Below, piece by piece: positions 54,831-64,000 of a stretch of 64,000 nt of DNA. The stretch is taken from positions 116,426-180,425 of the forward strand of contig NTMA01000085.1 of the NCBI GenBank assembly GCA_002917075.1. The letters are read 5' to 3'. Position 1 is the stretch's first letter. Each line of letters opens with the position of its first letter. This stretch comes from Hawksworthiomyces lignivorus (Eukaryota; Ascomycota; Sordariomycetes; Ophiostomatales; Ophiostomataceae). The translations under genes and the position numbers were made by a program. Under the pieces are notes generated by a model that was not told the DNA's origin, made no database searches, and worked only from the letters and a program-made list of their open reading frames with translations.

Positions 54831-57167
54831 GATCTTTGGCCATCGATGCATCATGTTATGATGTGGCTGAGTCGGGAGTAGCTGCTGATGGTCAGCTTGT
54901 TTCAACTTTGCCGCCGTGGACAGGCCTCACTGCATGCCATCTTCGGCGGCTCCGTCTGCACCACGATCATGGCCCCGGCCGGACGGATTGTACACTCGCC
55001 CCTAGGCTTGTTCTAGTCGTAATAATTTTTTTGCTGCAGTTCGAGGAGATACCAAAGCTCTTTGCATCTACCGGGAGCAAGTCATGGCACAACGGTAAAG
55101 ACAATTCTTGTATCACACTTGTGTTACCAGTGTCTTATTATCTCTTCCGTCGAAGATACAGGCCAGATTGCGCTTGCTACACCTGGCACATAGCTGTATT
55201 CTAGAGCATTTGATATTCTACCTCCGGCACCGGGAGCAGCTGTCGTGAGAGACAAGCGGTTAGTCAAAGCATGTATCCAACTGCCAGAGAGATAAGACGT
55301 GTATGCATTTGATTGCTGTTTTGCTGCTCTCCCGTGAGTGTTCGCAAAGTTTATAGAGGTAGTAAGTCTCATAAATCGCAAGACACGCTGCTAGCAACAT
55401 TTATCCAGAGTCTTAAACTGTGAGGGTATTGGTGATATCAGTCTTCGAGGGGCTAAGCGAGACGATATCCCCTAAGCAGATTAGAGCGGTAACTATACAG
55501 CCGCACATCTTTTAGAGTAATGAGTCGTAGTTGAAGGGACCCCCTGCGCGGTATGGAGGAGTGTGGAGGATTTTGCTCTCTGGAGCTATTCTGCCGCCTT
55601 CCACCGCCCTAGTGCATACAAAAGAGGAGGCAGACTCTTGCTCCTTTTCACGAGATAGAGGAAGTAGGCACCGAAATACACACTTTCTGAGCAGATTAGG
55701 CTTCCGATCAGAGTAGAGGCTACTCGCGAGAACAAGAACGAAGTCATTTGGTTGCGAATTGCTTGAGATCCAAAAGTGGCCTCTGGCCATAGGCCAGAGG
55801 CCCACCCGACCCCAAGGCTACTACGATATCTTCACACAACTTGGTTATCTACGCATCAAGGGAGGCGCTTTCGCGCCCTCCTTGATGTAGGAGAGCTAAG
55901 CAGTCCTCCGATCAGTCTCCACGAGACTGTCCGGAGTGGTTCTGTTGAGTTGTGGTGGTCTTGGTGGTTAGGTAGAGTCGAGGGGTCAGCCCGTCTCGCT
56001 CTCAGTAAATTTTCTAATGAGCTTTTTCGTGTGGGTTATTGGTCTGTTTTACAAATGTACCTGCGCCATAAAAAATACCGCTTGCCGCAATTCACGATAA
56101 TTTCGGGAACTCAAAAGGCAAATTTTATCATACCGCTTGCATCGAAGCGGCTTCAGCTAGTACAATGAAACGATACACCCCCTGATAAGACTGATTCCTA
56201 CAATTGAAGCCTGATTGTTACGGAAATGCATATAAAACTCTAGAGTGAGATCCGACATACCGGTGTTTGTGTTCGGCAATTGTATATGTCCGCAACCCGA
56301 ATACGGGGTGATCGTTCAATTTTCACGATGGAAGTTGATATCATAGAGGAATTCACCAGAAAATAGACGAGTAATGTCGTCTTGATTTCATTTTTATGTA
56401 GAATCTAATTTTCACGCCCCTAATAGTATATGTCTCTTAGACCTAAAGCACACTTAACTAATTAATCTAGGCCCAATCTCATGTAGCTCTATATCCTTAA
56501 ACGGGTCTTTTAAAACCGACCTTCATGCCAGTAGTCTAAGGGGTCTAAGTCATATCTCCAAGTTTTCAAGACCAATACATGTTACTAGTAATTTTTATTA
56601 TTATTAGGAGACGCTATCCATAGTGCTTCGACATCTACAGTAATGTATGTGCCACGGCCCCCCAGATACATCTAGCAATTGGATGACTTATACATTAGGA
56701 CGCAGTGAAGGTTCGCTTTATTATAAAGAGAAAAAGCTCGTGGTGCAATTTAATGCTACAGTTTTAGTATTAAGAGCCTTGAGGCAATCTAGAGTTGCTC
56801 ATATAAATATGAAGCTTAGATGTATGAAAAGATATGCGCTAAGTCATGTATAGGCTTAGTGTTCATCCTAGATAACTAGCTGATAGACATATACTTTTCT
56901 CGAAGTATTTTCAAGCATGTGGATAATTGGAACTCGGACATAGCACGTAGTATCCGGCAGCAAACTTTCCTACGAACGGACATAATTTCTAAAATCCACA
57001 ACAATAATAGACGACCTTATACAGATTCGAGAATAAAAGCTACTAAAATGCATATACTTGATAGAAGCGTCTTCACGTTCTCGAATAAGATAAGCGATTT
57101 CTCGATAGCTGAAGTGTTACAATCTTACCTCTGCTGTAACCATTGTCATGCAACTTGGACCGTCGCC
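54831..57167. other. Gene-poor stretch, nothing intact
   Basis: Open frames at 54836-55200, 55512-55805 and 55776-56168 have no family resemblance. The hairpins at 55780-55888 are listed separately. 56.2-57.1 kb is AT-rich and presumably holds the promoter of the SDR starting at 57168. Confidence 0.4.
55780..55888. repeat. Two strong hairpins 50 bases apart
   Basis: First: GCCTCTGGCC-ATA-GGCCAGAGGC (55780-55802), perfect 10-bp arms. Second: CATCAAGGGAGGCGC-TTTC-GCGCCCTCCTTGATG (about 55855-55888), 15-base arms with two mismatches. Such tight GC-rich palindromes stand out against the AT-rich surroundings. Origin unknown. Confidence 0.75.
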
Positions 57168-58167
57168 ATGATTCCAGAAACTCTCTCTCTCGTTGGCAAG
57201 ACCGCCATCGTGACCGGCGGTATTCGAGGTATTGGTCGTGGAATCTCATTGGAGTTGGCACGTCGCGGTGCGAGTGTAGCCATGGTCTATGCCAACCCCC
57301 AGAGACAAAGTGCTGCCGAGTCTACAGTCAAAGAAATCAAAGATATCGGAAATGGCGCTGAAGCAATTAGCATCCAGGCCGACCTTAAGGTCTTCGATTC
57401 GTATACGTATATAGTCAACGAAACACTGAAGGGACTGAAGAGTAACAAGATCGATATCCTCGGTATGTCAATATCATTTTAGTTTCCTGCTCGTCCGGTG
57501 GTAGTATTAGTCCATGAATGACTGACTATCCAAAGTTCACAACGCTGCCTTGGGCCGCGCCATTTCTACGGACGATACGACACAAGAAATATATAACGAT
57601 ATGATGACGACTAATGTACAAGCGCCGTTTTTCCTCACACAGAAAGCTCTGCCATATATTCCTCAAGGGGGCAGGATTGTGTTAATTTCATCGATTGCAG
57701 CACGCCGATTTGCGTTCGGCGGTCTCTCACAACCCGTGTATGCCACCACAAAAGCAGCCGTGGAGTGTCTAGCCCGAAACTGGGCTGTTGAGGTGAGACT
57801 ACTTATATGGAACTCTGTGCCTACGTCCTATTATTATACTGATTTGATGAAAAGTTTGGACATTCTCGAGGGATCACAGTGAATGGTAAGCTCTTGCTAT
57901 CCAAATCTCTTTCCATTTATTACTGAGTGCTGAATTATTGCCCCTAAAGCTGTTTCTGTAGGATTAGTCGAGACAGAGATGATCCAAACCCTGCCGCCAG
58001 CACAGTTAGATGCGTATCGTGAAGAGAACAAACGAGTCACTGCTGCGGCGCCGCGAAGCGGGACACCAGATGATATCGCTCAGATTGTGGCCTTCTTGGC
58101 CAGCGAGAGCTCGCGATGGGTCACAGGAAGCACAGTCTCGGCCAATGGTGGCAAATGGCCTATCTAG
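57168..58167 (+). CDS. Short-chain dehydrogenase/reductase, 266 aa (four exons)
   Basis: Classical SDR of the type found in fungal secondary metabolism (trihydroxynaphthalene-reductase-like). Exons 57168-57462, 57536-57792, 57855-57885, 57950-58167; the 31-base third exon is required to join VEFGHSRG to ITVNAVSVG. Motifs: TGGIRGIG (16-23, NADP site), VHNAALG (NNAG position), LISSIAARR (catalytic Ser 150/151), Tyr167 and Lys171 in VYATTKAAVE, and the conserved ending WVTGSTVSANGGKW. It lies 1.2 kb upstream of the terpene cyclase on the same strand and is its closest intact neighbour, so oxidation or reduction of a triterpenoid alcohol/ketone is a reasonable inference. The longer upstream open frame (from 56919) is not needed. 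Confidence 0.87.
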
Positions 58168-59361
58168 ACCGTATGATTACATGGGACTCGTGATGGTCAG
58201 CGATGTGATGCCAGTTCATAATGAGGACAATTTTTGCTCGTATCGTTTAGCACCAAATTAACCACGTTTTACTCTACTAAAAGAGCTGCTATATAGTACA
58301 TCACCTTTACTCTCCATTTCTGGCCTACCGCAGTGACAATGAAAACGTATTCAAACCTGCTAAAAAAAATTTTATGGAACAAAGATGGCAGCTGTATCTC
58401 CAACAATAAAAATTACAAGTGAACAAATACGTCAGACAGTTCTAAGCCTGCCCTGAGAATTGTACTTCTCTTAGTGGTTAGGCTGAGTTGAAAAGGCTAG
58501 CTCATTTGCCCAAACAAGTAATTTTCCGGGCGTACAGCCTGTAGAGACGGCAGCTAGTGACTAGCTACAGATCCCATAGCTTCAGACGTGTGGCTGCTGG
58601 TTAGATAGATTGTGCGGTGAAAACAAAACAAATCATAGAAGTAACCCTGATAGCAAGATCTTTCTACAGACTATGAAATAATTTTCGCTAGATTCAGATA
58701 AGATCTGCTTTCTTACCGTTGCTCAACTATTATATGTGTAGAAAAAGAAAATGTTTGGCCGAGTAGTGACCTTCTGTCTCACATTGTGCATCTTTTTACA
58801 CCGGAGAAATTGGAGTGTGTCTCAGTTACAGGTACACGAGCAAGGGACGGACCCGGAATCACTAACGATGGTAACAACGGCGACCCTGTGGGGGTCATTG
58901 TGCATATCAGAGACATCATGGCAAATTCAAGAAATTGATGAAAATGCTGCAGTTATTATACTTTTCTTAGCTGATCTGGATCATAATTGCGCTGATACTA
59001 AGACTTGCATCTGGCCGGAACGCCTTCACAGGCAGATCTGACTGCGCAACTGGCCAAGAATATGCACAATTATCCCGAGAATTTCACCCCCTTGAGTTGA
59101 CGAAGTGATAGACAAGAAAAAAAAAAACTTGAGAGAAGAGCTGGCTGATTAGATGCGGGTCTAACTCATCATTAGTGCGTATTGGCATGGGGCAGTATAC
59201 GAGCAGACATATGCACATGTTGTTTTTGATTTGTTTCGTGTAAGATGGTAAGTTCGCTGCTGAGGACGAGTAGATAAGCTCCTAGTCCCGGCGGTGGTTT
59301 TTATTCTGAAAAGGCGCACGAATCTCTGTAAAACGTGGTGGTTATCTTCTTATTGTCAAAA
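58168..59361. other. Intergenic, presumed promoter of terpene cyclase
   Basis: No gene recognised. An open frame at 58751-59041 has no resemblance or codon bias. A run of A lies at 59117-59128. Confidence 0.45.
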
Positions 59362-61709
59362 ATGTCTTCTGCTTCTCAGGTGGATTCGGCTGCTCTACAG
59401 GCCAGGCAGGCTCTTGAGGCGGCAGTTGCATATGCGTGGGACATCCACCAACCCACTGGCGAGTGGTGTGGCGAGGTGCGAAGCGATGTAGCTTTTACCT
59501 CTGAACACATTTTTTTGCACCAAAGCGTGTTATCGATGGCCATATCTACCTCTGATACTCGCCATAATCTGACGGACCAGGACAGCAAGTCTGCGGAGGC
59601 GGACACTACGTGGCCAAGTGCCGCCAGTATCCCACAAGCTGACGGCTTCCGTAAGCACATCCTGGCTGAGCAGAACGCAGATGGGTCCTGGGGCGTGAGC
59701 CCTGGCCAGCCGGGCCACCTGTCCATTAGCTGTGAGGCGTATCTGGCGCTCAAGATCCTAGGCCTGCGGCCTAAGGACGAGCCGATGCGGCGCGCGCGGC
59801 GGTTCATACGTCGCCAAGGCGGCGTGGCCGCCGTCCGCATGCTGACGCGCTTCCACCTGGCCAAGTTTGGGCTGGTCCCGTGGTCGTCGACGCCGGAGCT
59901 GCCGTGCGAGGTGATGCTGCTGCCTAATACCAACCTGGTGCCCTGGAACATCTACCGCATCGCGTCGTGGGCGCGCTCCGTCATCGTGCCGCTGCTCCTC
60001 ATCGCCCACCACCGGCCCGTGTATGCGCTGCCCAACGGGCGCTCGGCCAACAACACGTTCCTGGACGAGCTGTGGCTCGACCCTAGCCGCAAGGACATCC
60101 CCGTCCCGGGCGCTGCCCTGCTGGACCCGCTGGCGTCAGACCCAATTGCCTATGTCGCCACGCTGCTGGACCGCATGCTGGCCTGTGCGGGCGGCGCCGT
60201 GCGCAGTCGCTGGAACCCCGTCCGCACGCTGGCTCGCCGGCGCACAGTCGCCTGGCTGCTGGCCCACCAGGAGTCCAGCGGCAGTGGCTCAGGTTTCACG
60301 CTAGCGACGGACGCCATGATCCAGGCGCTCATGCTCGAGGGCTACGGTGCTGACAGCGATCCGGTGCGGCGCGCACTCGCCTCGCTGCAGACCGAGTTCA
60401 TGTGGGAAGACGAGGCCAACGGGCGGCGCGTGCAAATGAGTAACTCGCCCGTCTGGGACACGGCGCTGATGCTCCGGGCCGTGTGCGAAGCCAATAGTGC
60501 GGTTGAAGGCCAAGCAAAGAACCACGGAGCTCAAGACTTGCGGCTGCATGCAGCAGCCCGCTGGATGCTGGACCGCCAGCTGCTCGGCCCCGAGGGTGAC
60601 TGGCGCGTCTTCAGGCCAGACCTTTCCCCTGGCGGCTGGAGCTTTGAGTACTTCAACTCGTGGTTCCCCGACACGGACGACACGGCTGCCGTGGTGATGG
60701 GCCTGCTGCTAGTGGACGGTCCGTCCGTCCTCGGCTCGGAGCCCGTCGTTCGGGCCATCGAGTGGGTGCTGGGCATGCAGGGTTCTGGTGCCTGCGACGC
60801 CAAGACGAACCTCTACGGCGGCGGATGGGGCGCTTTCGACTGGAACAACAACCGCCTCTGGATTAACAAGGTACCATTTAGCGACATGGACAGCCTCTGT
60901 GATCCATCGACGCCAGACATTACGGGGCACATTCTAGAGATGCTGGGCTACATCCTGCAGCTCGTACGCCAGCGGGCGAGCCGCAGCGAGGACACGTTCG
61001 CGCCTCCAGACTTGGTCGAGTGCATGGTGGCCGCGGCCCGACGCGCCATCGTCTTCCTCCGCATCCACCAGGAAGAAAACGGTGGTTGGCCTGGCCGTTG
61101 GGCCATCAACTATGTCTCCGGCACCTGCAATGCTCTCTGTGGCCTTTCTTATTTTACTGATCCAGAACTGTGCGGCTGCGACCCAGGCAACACAGATGCC
61201 ATCCAGACTATGATAGATCGTGGTGTTACCTGGCTGAAGAGCGTGCAGAACGAGGATGGAGGCTGGGGAGAAGATCCCCGATCGGTAAGTTAAGAGACGC
61301 ACCAACGGAGGGTATTTATCCAGAAGACTGACAGACATACTCTCAGTATTACGATGCCGCCTTCATTGGGCGCGGTAGTTCAACGGCGTCGCAGACGGCC
61401 TGGGGCCTCATGGGCCTCCTCTCTGCCTGTCCGCTCGACGACCCGGCCGTCCTTGCTGGTGTCCGCTACCTCCTAGAGCACCAGGTCGACCGCTGCCCAC
61501 AGAGCAGCAACGGCTGCCATGTTGTCCACAGCGACCGACCAAGTAATAGCATCAGCGCCTCCTGGCCAGAACGCGAGTATACAGGCACCGGCTTTCCGGG
61601 CCATGCTCTCATCGGCTACTGTCTTTACCGGCATTATTTCCCGACTATGGCGCTTAGTCGCTTCGTCAGCATGGTAGACAAGCTCAACGAGAAGAAAGAG
61701 AGAGACTAG
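59362..61709 (+). CDS. Squalene-hopene-type class II terpene cyclase, 761 aa (two exons)
   Basis: Predicted triterpene cyclase of the squalene-hopene cyclase family, which folds squalene (or an epoxide) by protonation. Exons 59362-61284 and 61347-61709 (intron GTAAGT..TCTCAG, 62 nt). The catalytic acid motif is D437-T-D-D440 in SWFPDTDDTAAVV, the SHC-type DXDD rather than the DCTAE of oxidosqualene cyclases; Asp439 should be the proton donor. QW-type repeats are visible: QNADGSWGVSPG, LSPGGWSFEYFNSW, YGGGWGAFDWNNNRLW, QEENGGWPGRW and QNEDGGWGED. LPNTNLVPWNIYRIASWAR and YTGTGFPGHALIGY are also family-typical. At about 760 residues it exceeds bacterial SHCs (about 630), partly from a Cys-containing insertion before YTGTGFP (QVDRCPQSSNGCHVV). 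Membrane-associated by family knowledge. GC-rich but intron-bearing, so not contamination. The product could be hopene-like or another scaffold. Confidence 0.92.
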
Positions 61710-62870
61710 TCATCTTTTATCACATAGAAACAATGCTTTCTCTTCTATAGCCCGCAATATGGTCGGGCCATGCCCCTCGCAGGGATTGACGAGGTGTAGG
61801 TAATTGTTTCTGACAAATAAGAGAGAAAGAGTAGGGTGGAAGATGCAAAACTGTGGTACAACCAAGATATGGCGCTCTAGCAATTTATTTTCTCACAAGC
61901 AGCGGATTATGCTTCTAGTCTCTTCACCTCTAAAAATTGCAACTCTTCGGCTTCATGACTTTATTTTGTATCAATTTTAACTGTTCAACCAAATTCACAT
62001 GTCCTGATTGACGGTAGTAACGGACGCTTGCAGCTAACGACTTTGCAGCACCCAGCACAGGCCGGAATGTTACCCTGTCTAAGCTAGAGTCTATCTGGTG
62101 AAGTCAATACGAATGAGATGTAACTTATTGAGATGCGAGCTATTCACTCCACAACTCGCTCTCCGTTAGGCCGAGAAGTCGGAGGACAGGCCCCCTTCCA
62201 ATGCAATCCTTTAAACGTCTAGACTAGTGTGGGACCATTGCGGCACCGCTCAGCATTAAATCTATTTGCCGTTTAAAATATTAAAAGACGCAAGGGCCAA
62301 AGCAACAATAGCTATAAATTTACGAAATACAAATAAATATGATTGAAAGGTACCATAAAAGAATTATGTACATCATTGTGAGGAGTGTCTCGAGGAATAA
62401 TCAAATGGCTGAGTACGTTATCAGAAACATTATTCAAAAGTTATTCAAAAGGCATAAAAATCATTCTTTCTATGTGTTATATTGCTCAATCCGGAATTAA
62501 ACGATGCTTTGGCGATACACAGGCACCCTTTCGCCTCCTTTTATTGTAAACACAAACCACATTGTTTTCACTCTCGTACAGCAAGCAAGATAGGGACAAA
62601 TGTATCTTACTCAACTTCGTACTCGTATACCAAACCCCATATTTACCCCGCATTAACCTCGCAGAGAGTCTTGCTAAGCAAAAAATTAGTGAAGTCTGCA
62701 GTGTCCCACTAGGTCCACTAATCAGCTTAAACCACACCTGCATCAACAGCTGCTCGGGGAACAGATTTAGCATCTAGTCCTTCGTAGGAAAGCGAGTTCC
62801 CTTAATTCTATTCCACCGTCACCTCTAGGAAAACCCGGTCAATGTTGATGTCTTGGAAAATTGCTATTAG
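61710..62870. other. Intergenic, nothing recognised
   Basis: AT-rich spacer between the cyclase and the Zn2Cys6 gene; only short random frames. Confidence 0.45.
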
Positions 62871-64000
62871 ATGTCGGGACACGAGCACGAACATTCCTTA
62901 CCGGATCTGGCAGTGGCACCATTGAGCAATCGTATTGACAAAGCCCAGCCGTACCGGAATGCTGGCGCACGTCAAACTGCGTGCTACAGCTGTCGTGAGA
63001 TTCGGCAGCGCTGTGACCGTCGTAGTCCTTGGTGAGTGCTCCAGCTGTATGTCGGAGGGGCCGGTCTCTTCGGCCGAGTCTCGCTCCAATGCCATCGGCT
63101 GTCTTCTTTCCTGAATGAGCGGTGGCGCTGATAACCACCTCCAAGCGCTCGCTGTGTATCTCTGGACCGGGGCTGCGCCTACCCTCTAAACTCAGGGCGA
63201 GGTCGCAAGCGAGGGAGCACTAAGTAAGATAACAAATGGTCTACTCATGGCTAGAAAATAGAACATATGTCTGACAATGCTGTAGCAAACCCGACACAGT
63301 AGATAAGCTGTTATTGCGGATCAGAGAAAGCTCTGTCGGAGACCTGGTCGTGGCCGAGCTTCTAAAGTCTGTCGCCTCACCTAGATCTGCAGTGGCTGTC
63401 CAACAATGCAATGAGTCTGTCCTAGAGTCATCTACTGTCAACGTGACCTCTAGCACAACTGGCGGTGGTTGTGCTCAATACCAAGATGGTCCTCCTGCCA
63501 ACACCGGCAACCTACGCCCAGATGAAGACGTACATAGCGAACTCGCTTCACCTCTGCAGATTCTGGCTGCTGCAGTTGCAGAAGCCGGAATATCCGCACC
63601 CCAGGCAGCTGCTGACACAAATTCCCCGAGATCTTTTAACTCGAAGCTAATGGTTGATTCAGTGGATGAGCGGGTGGCTCTGTACTTCAGTACGCGAAAA
63701 ATACATTTTCACCGTGCCTTAAGTTTATTGCTGACTCTGATTCCTAAGCTCCTAAGACGAGTTACCCTAAGGACTGGCAGGTGCTTGCCTCCCAGTCGGC
63801 AGAGAGCACTTTTAAATTGGACCCTGCTGCGTGTGACCCTATCACAGCTGGGTTGGTGAGCCGCGAAGATGCTGGACAATATTTCAACCTGTAAGAAGTA
63901 TACTCTCTCAAGACGCATCTTGGGCTGTTCTCAGAGAAGTTTGAATATTTGCCCCTGAGAAATACGTAGAGCTGATATATTCCCCCCCCCCTCCCCCCCC
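62871..64000 (+). pseudogene. Zn2Cys6 transcription factor, probably degenerate, runs off the window
   Basis: ATG at 62871 opens MSGHEHEHSLPDLAVAPLSN, then the first half of a binuclear zinc cluster (ACYSCREIRQRCDRR: C-x2-C-x6-C). The frame then stops at TGA; one base further the sequence reads ECSSCMSEG, which would supply the next cysteines, so a single-base loss is likely (a GTGAGT donor here is the alternative). Downstream pieces fit the same protein class: VHSELASPLQILAAAVAEAG (63525-63590), and PAACDPITAGLVSREDAGQYF (about 63820-63890), the block preceding the fungal TF regulatory domain. These are in different frames, bridged by possible introns. If live, it would be the natural regulator of the adjacent cyclase and SDR. 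Confidence 0.6.

Noticed and set aside
55400..56170. Nuclear copy of mitochondrial DNA
   Set aside because: The hairpins are suggestive, but base composition is not strongly AT-rich and no mitochondrial gene could be recognised; kept only as a check in the findings.
59362..61709. Bacterial contamination as the source of the terpene cyclase
   Set aside because: It has a spliceosomal intron in frame and fungal neighbours on both sides.
1..64000. CRISPR arrays, insertion sequences or prokaryotic operons
   Set aside because: No regularly spaced repeats or transposase pairs were seen and gene structure is eukaryotic.

Overview
The window looks like a stretch of a filamentous ascomycete (Pezizomycotina) chromosome. 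Coding genes have short introns (about 50-120 nt, GT..AG). They belong to families typical of these fungi: a HET-domain protein, F-box proteins, a P450, a Zn2Cys6 regulator and DAO-type flavoproteins. Both recognisable tRNAs carry introns. Intact GC-rich genes sit as islands in AT-rich gene-poor DNA littered with decayed genes, as expected of an accessory or subtelomeric, possibly RIP-affected compartment. I cannot name the species.

Layout. 1-13.5 kb: a bHLH regulator gene (1.4-2.6 kb), a tRNA-Trp, an intact NmrA-like gene (8.3-9.5 kb) alone in a desert, then relics (a coiled-coil-like piece, an unrecognised C-terminus, WD40 repeats, a berberine-bridge-type FAD oxidase). 13.7-24 kb: a conserved-looking orphan protein, an FMN-dependent monooxygenase of the NtaA/SnaA/DszA family, a decayed DAO oxidoreductase, an F-box protein and a three-copy hairpin repeat. 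24-33.5 kb: an intact DAO oxidoreductase divergent from an amino-acid/choline-type permease, an RNase H domain gene, an assembly gap, an SDR, an MFS fragment and a small secreted protein. 34.8-44.7 kb: a disrupted F-box-like gene, a HET-domain protein, a P450 and an Hsp70-like protein with one internal stop. 45-52 kb: an amidase divergent from a second intact DAO oxidoreductase, a tRNA-Tyr and a histidinol-dehydrogenase-like pseudogene. 52-64 kb: a small secreted-protein relic, a gene-poor block with two strong hairpins, then an SDR, a squalene-hopene-type class II terpene cyclase and the start of a Zn2Cys6 regulator.

How the genes may work together (inference). The right end (SDR, cyclase, Zn2Cys6 factor) looks like a small triterpenoid locus; the P450 17 kb away is a possible but unproven partner. 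Each DAO copy lies beside another catabolic gene (FMN monooxygenase; permease; amidase plus HisD-like relic), which suggests nitrogen-compound uptake and oxidation modules, some still intact and some decaying. Exon structures were built by eye from splice consensus and family resemblance and have not been tested by transcript or database comparison.
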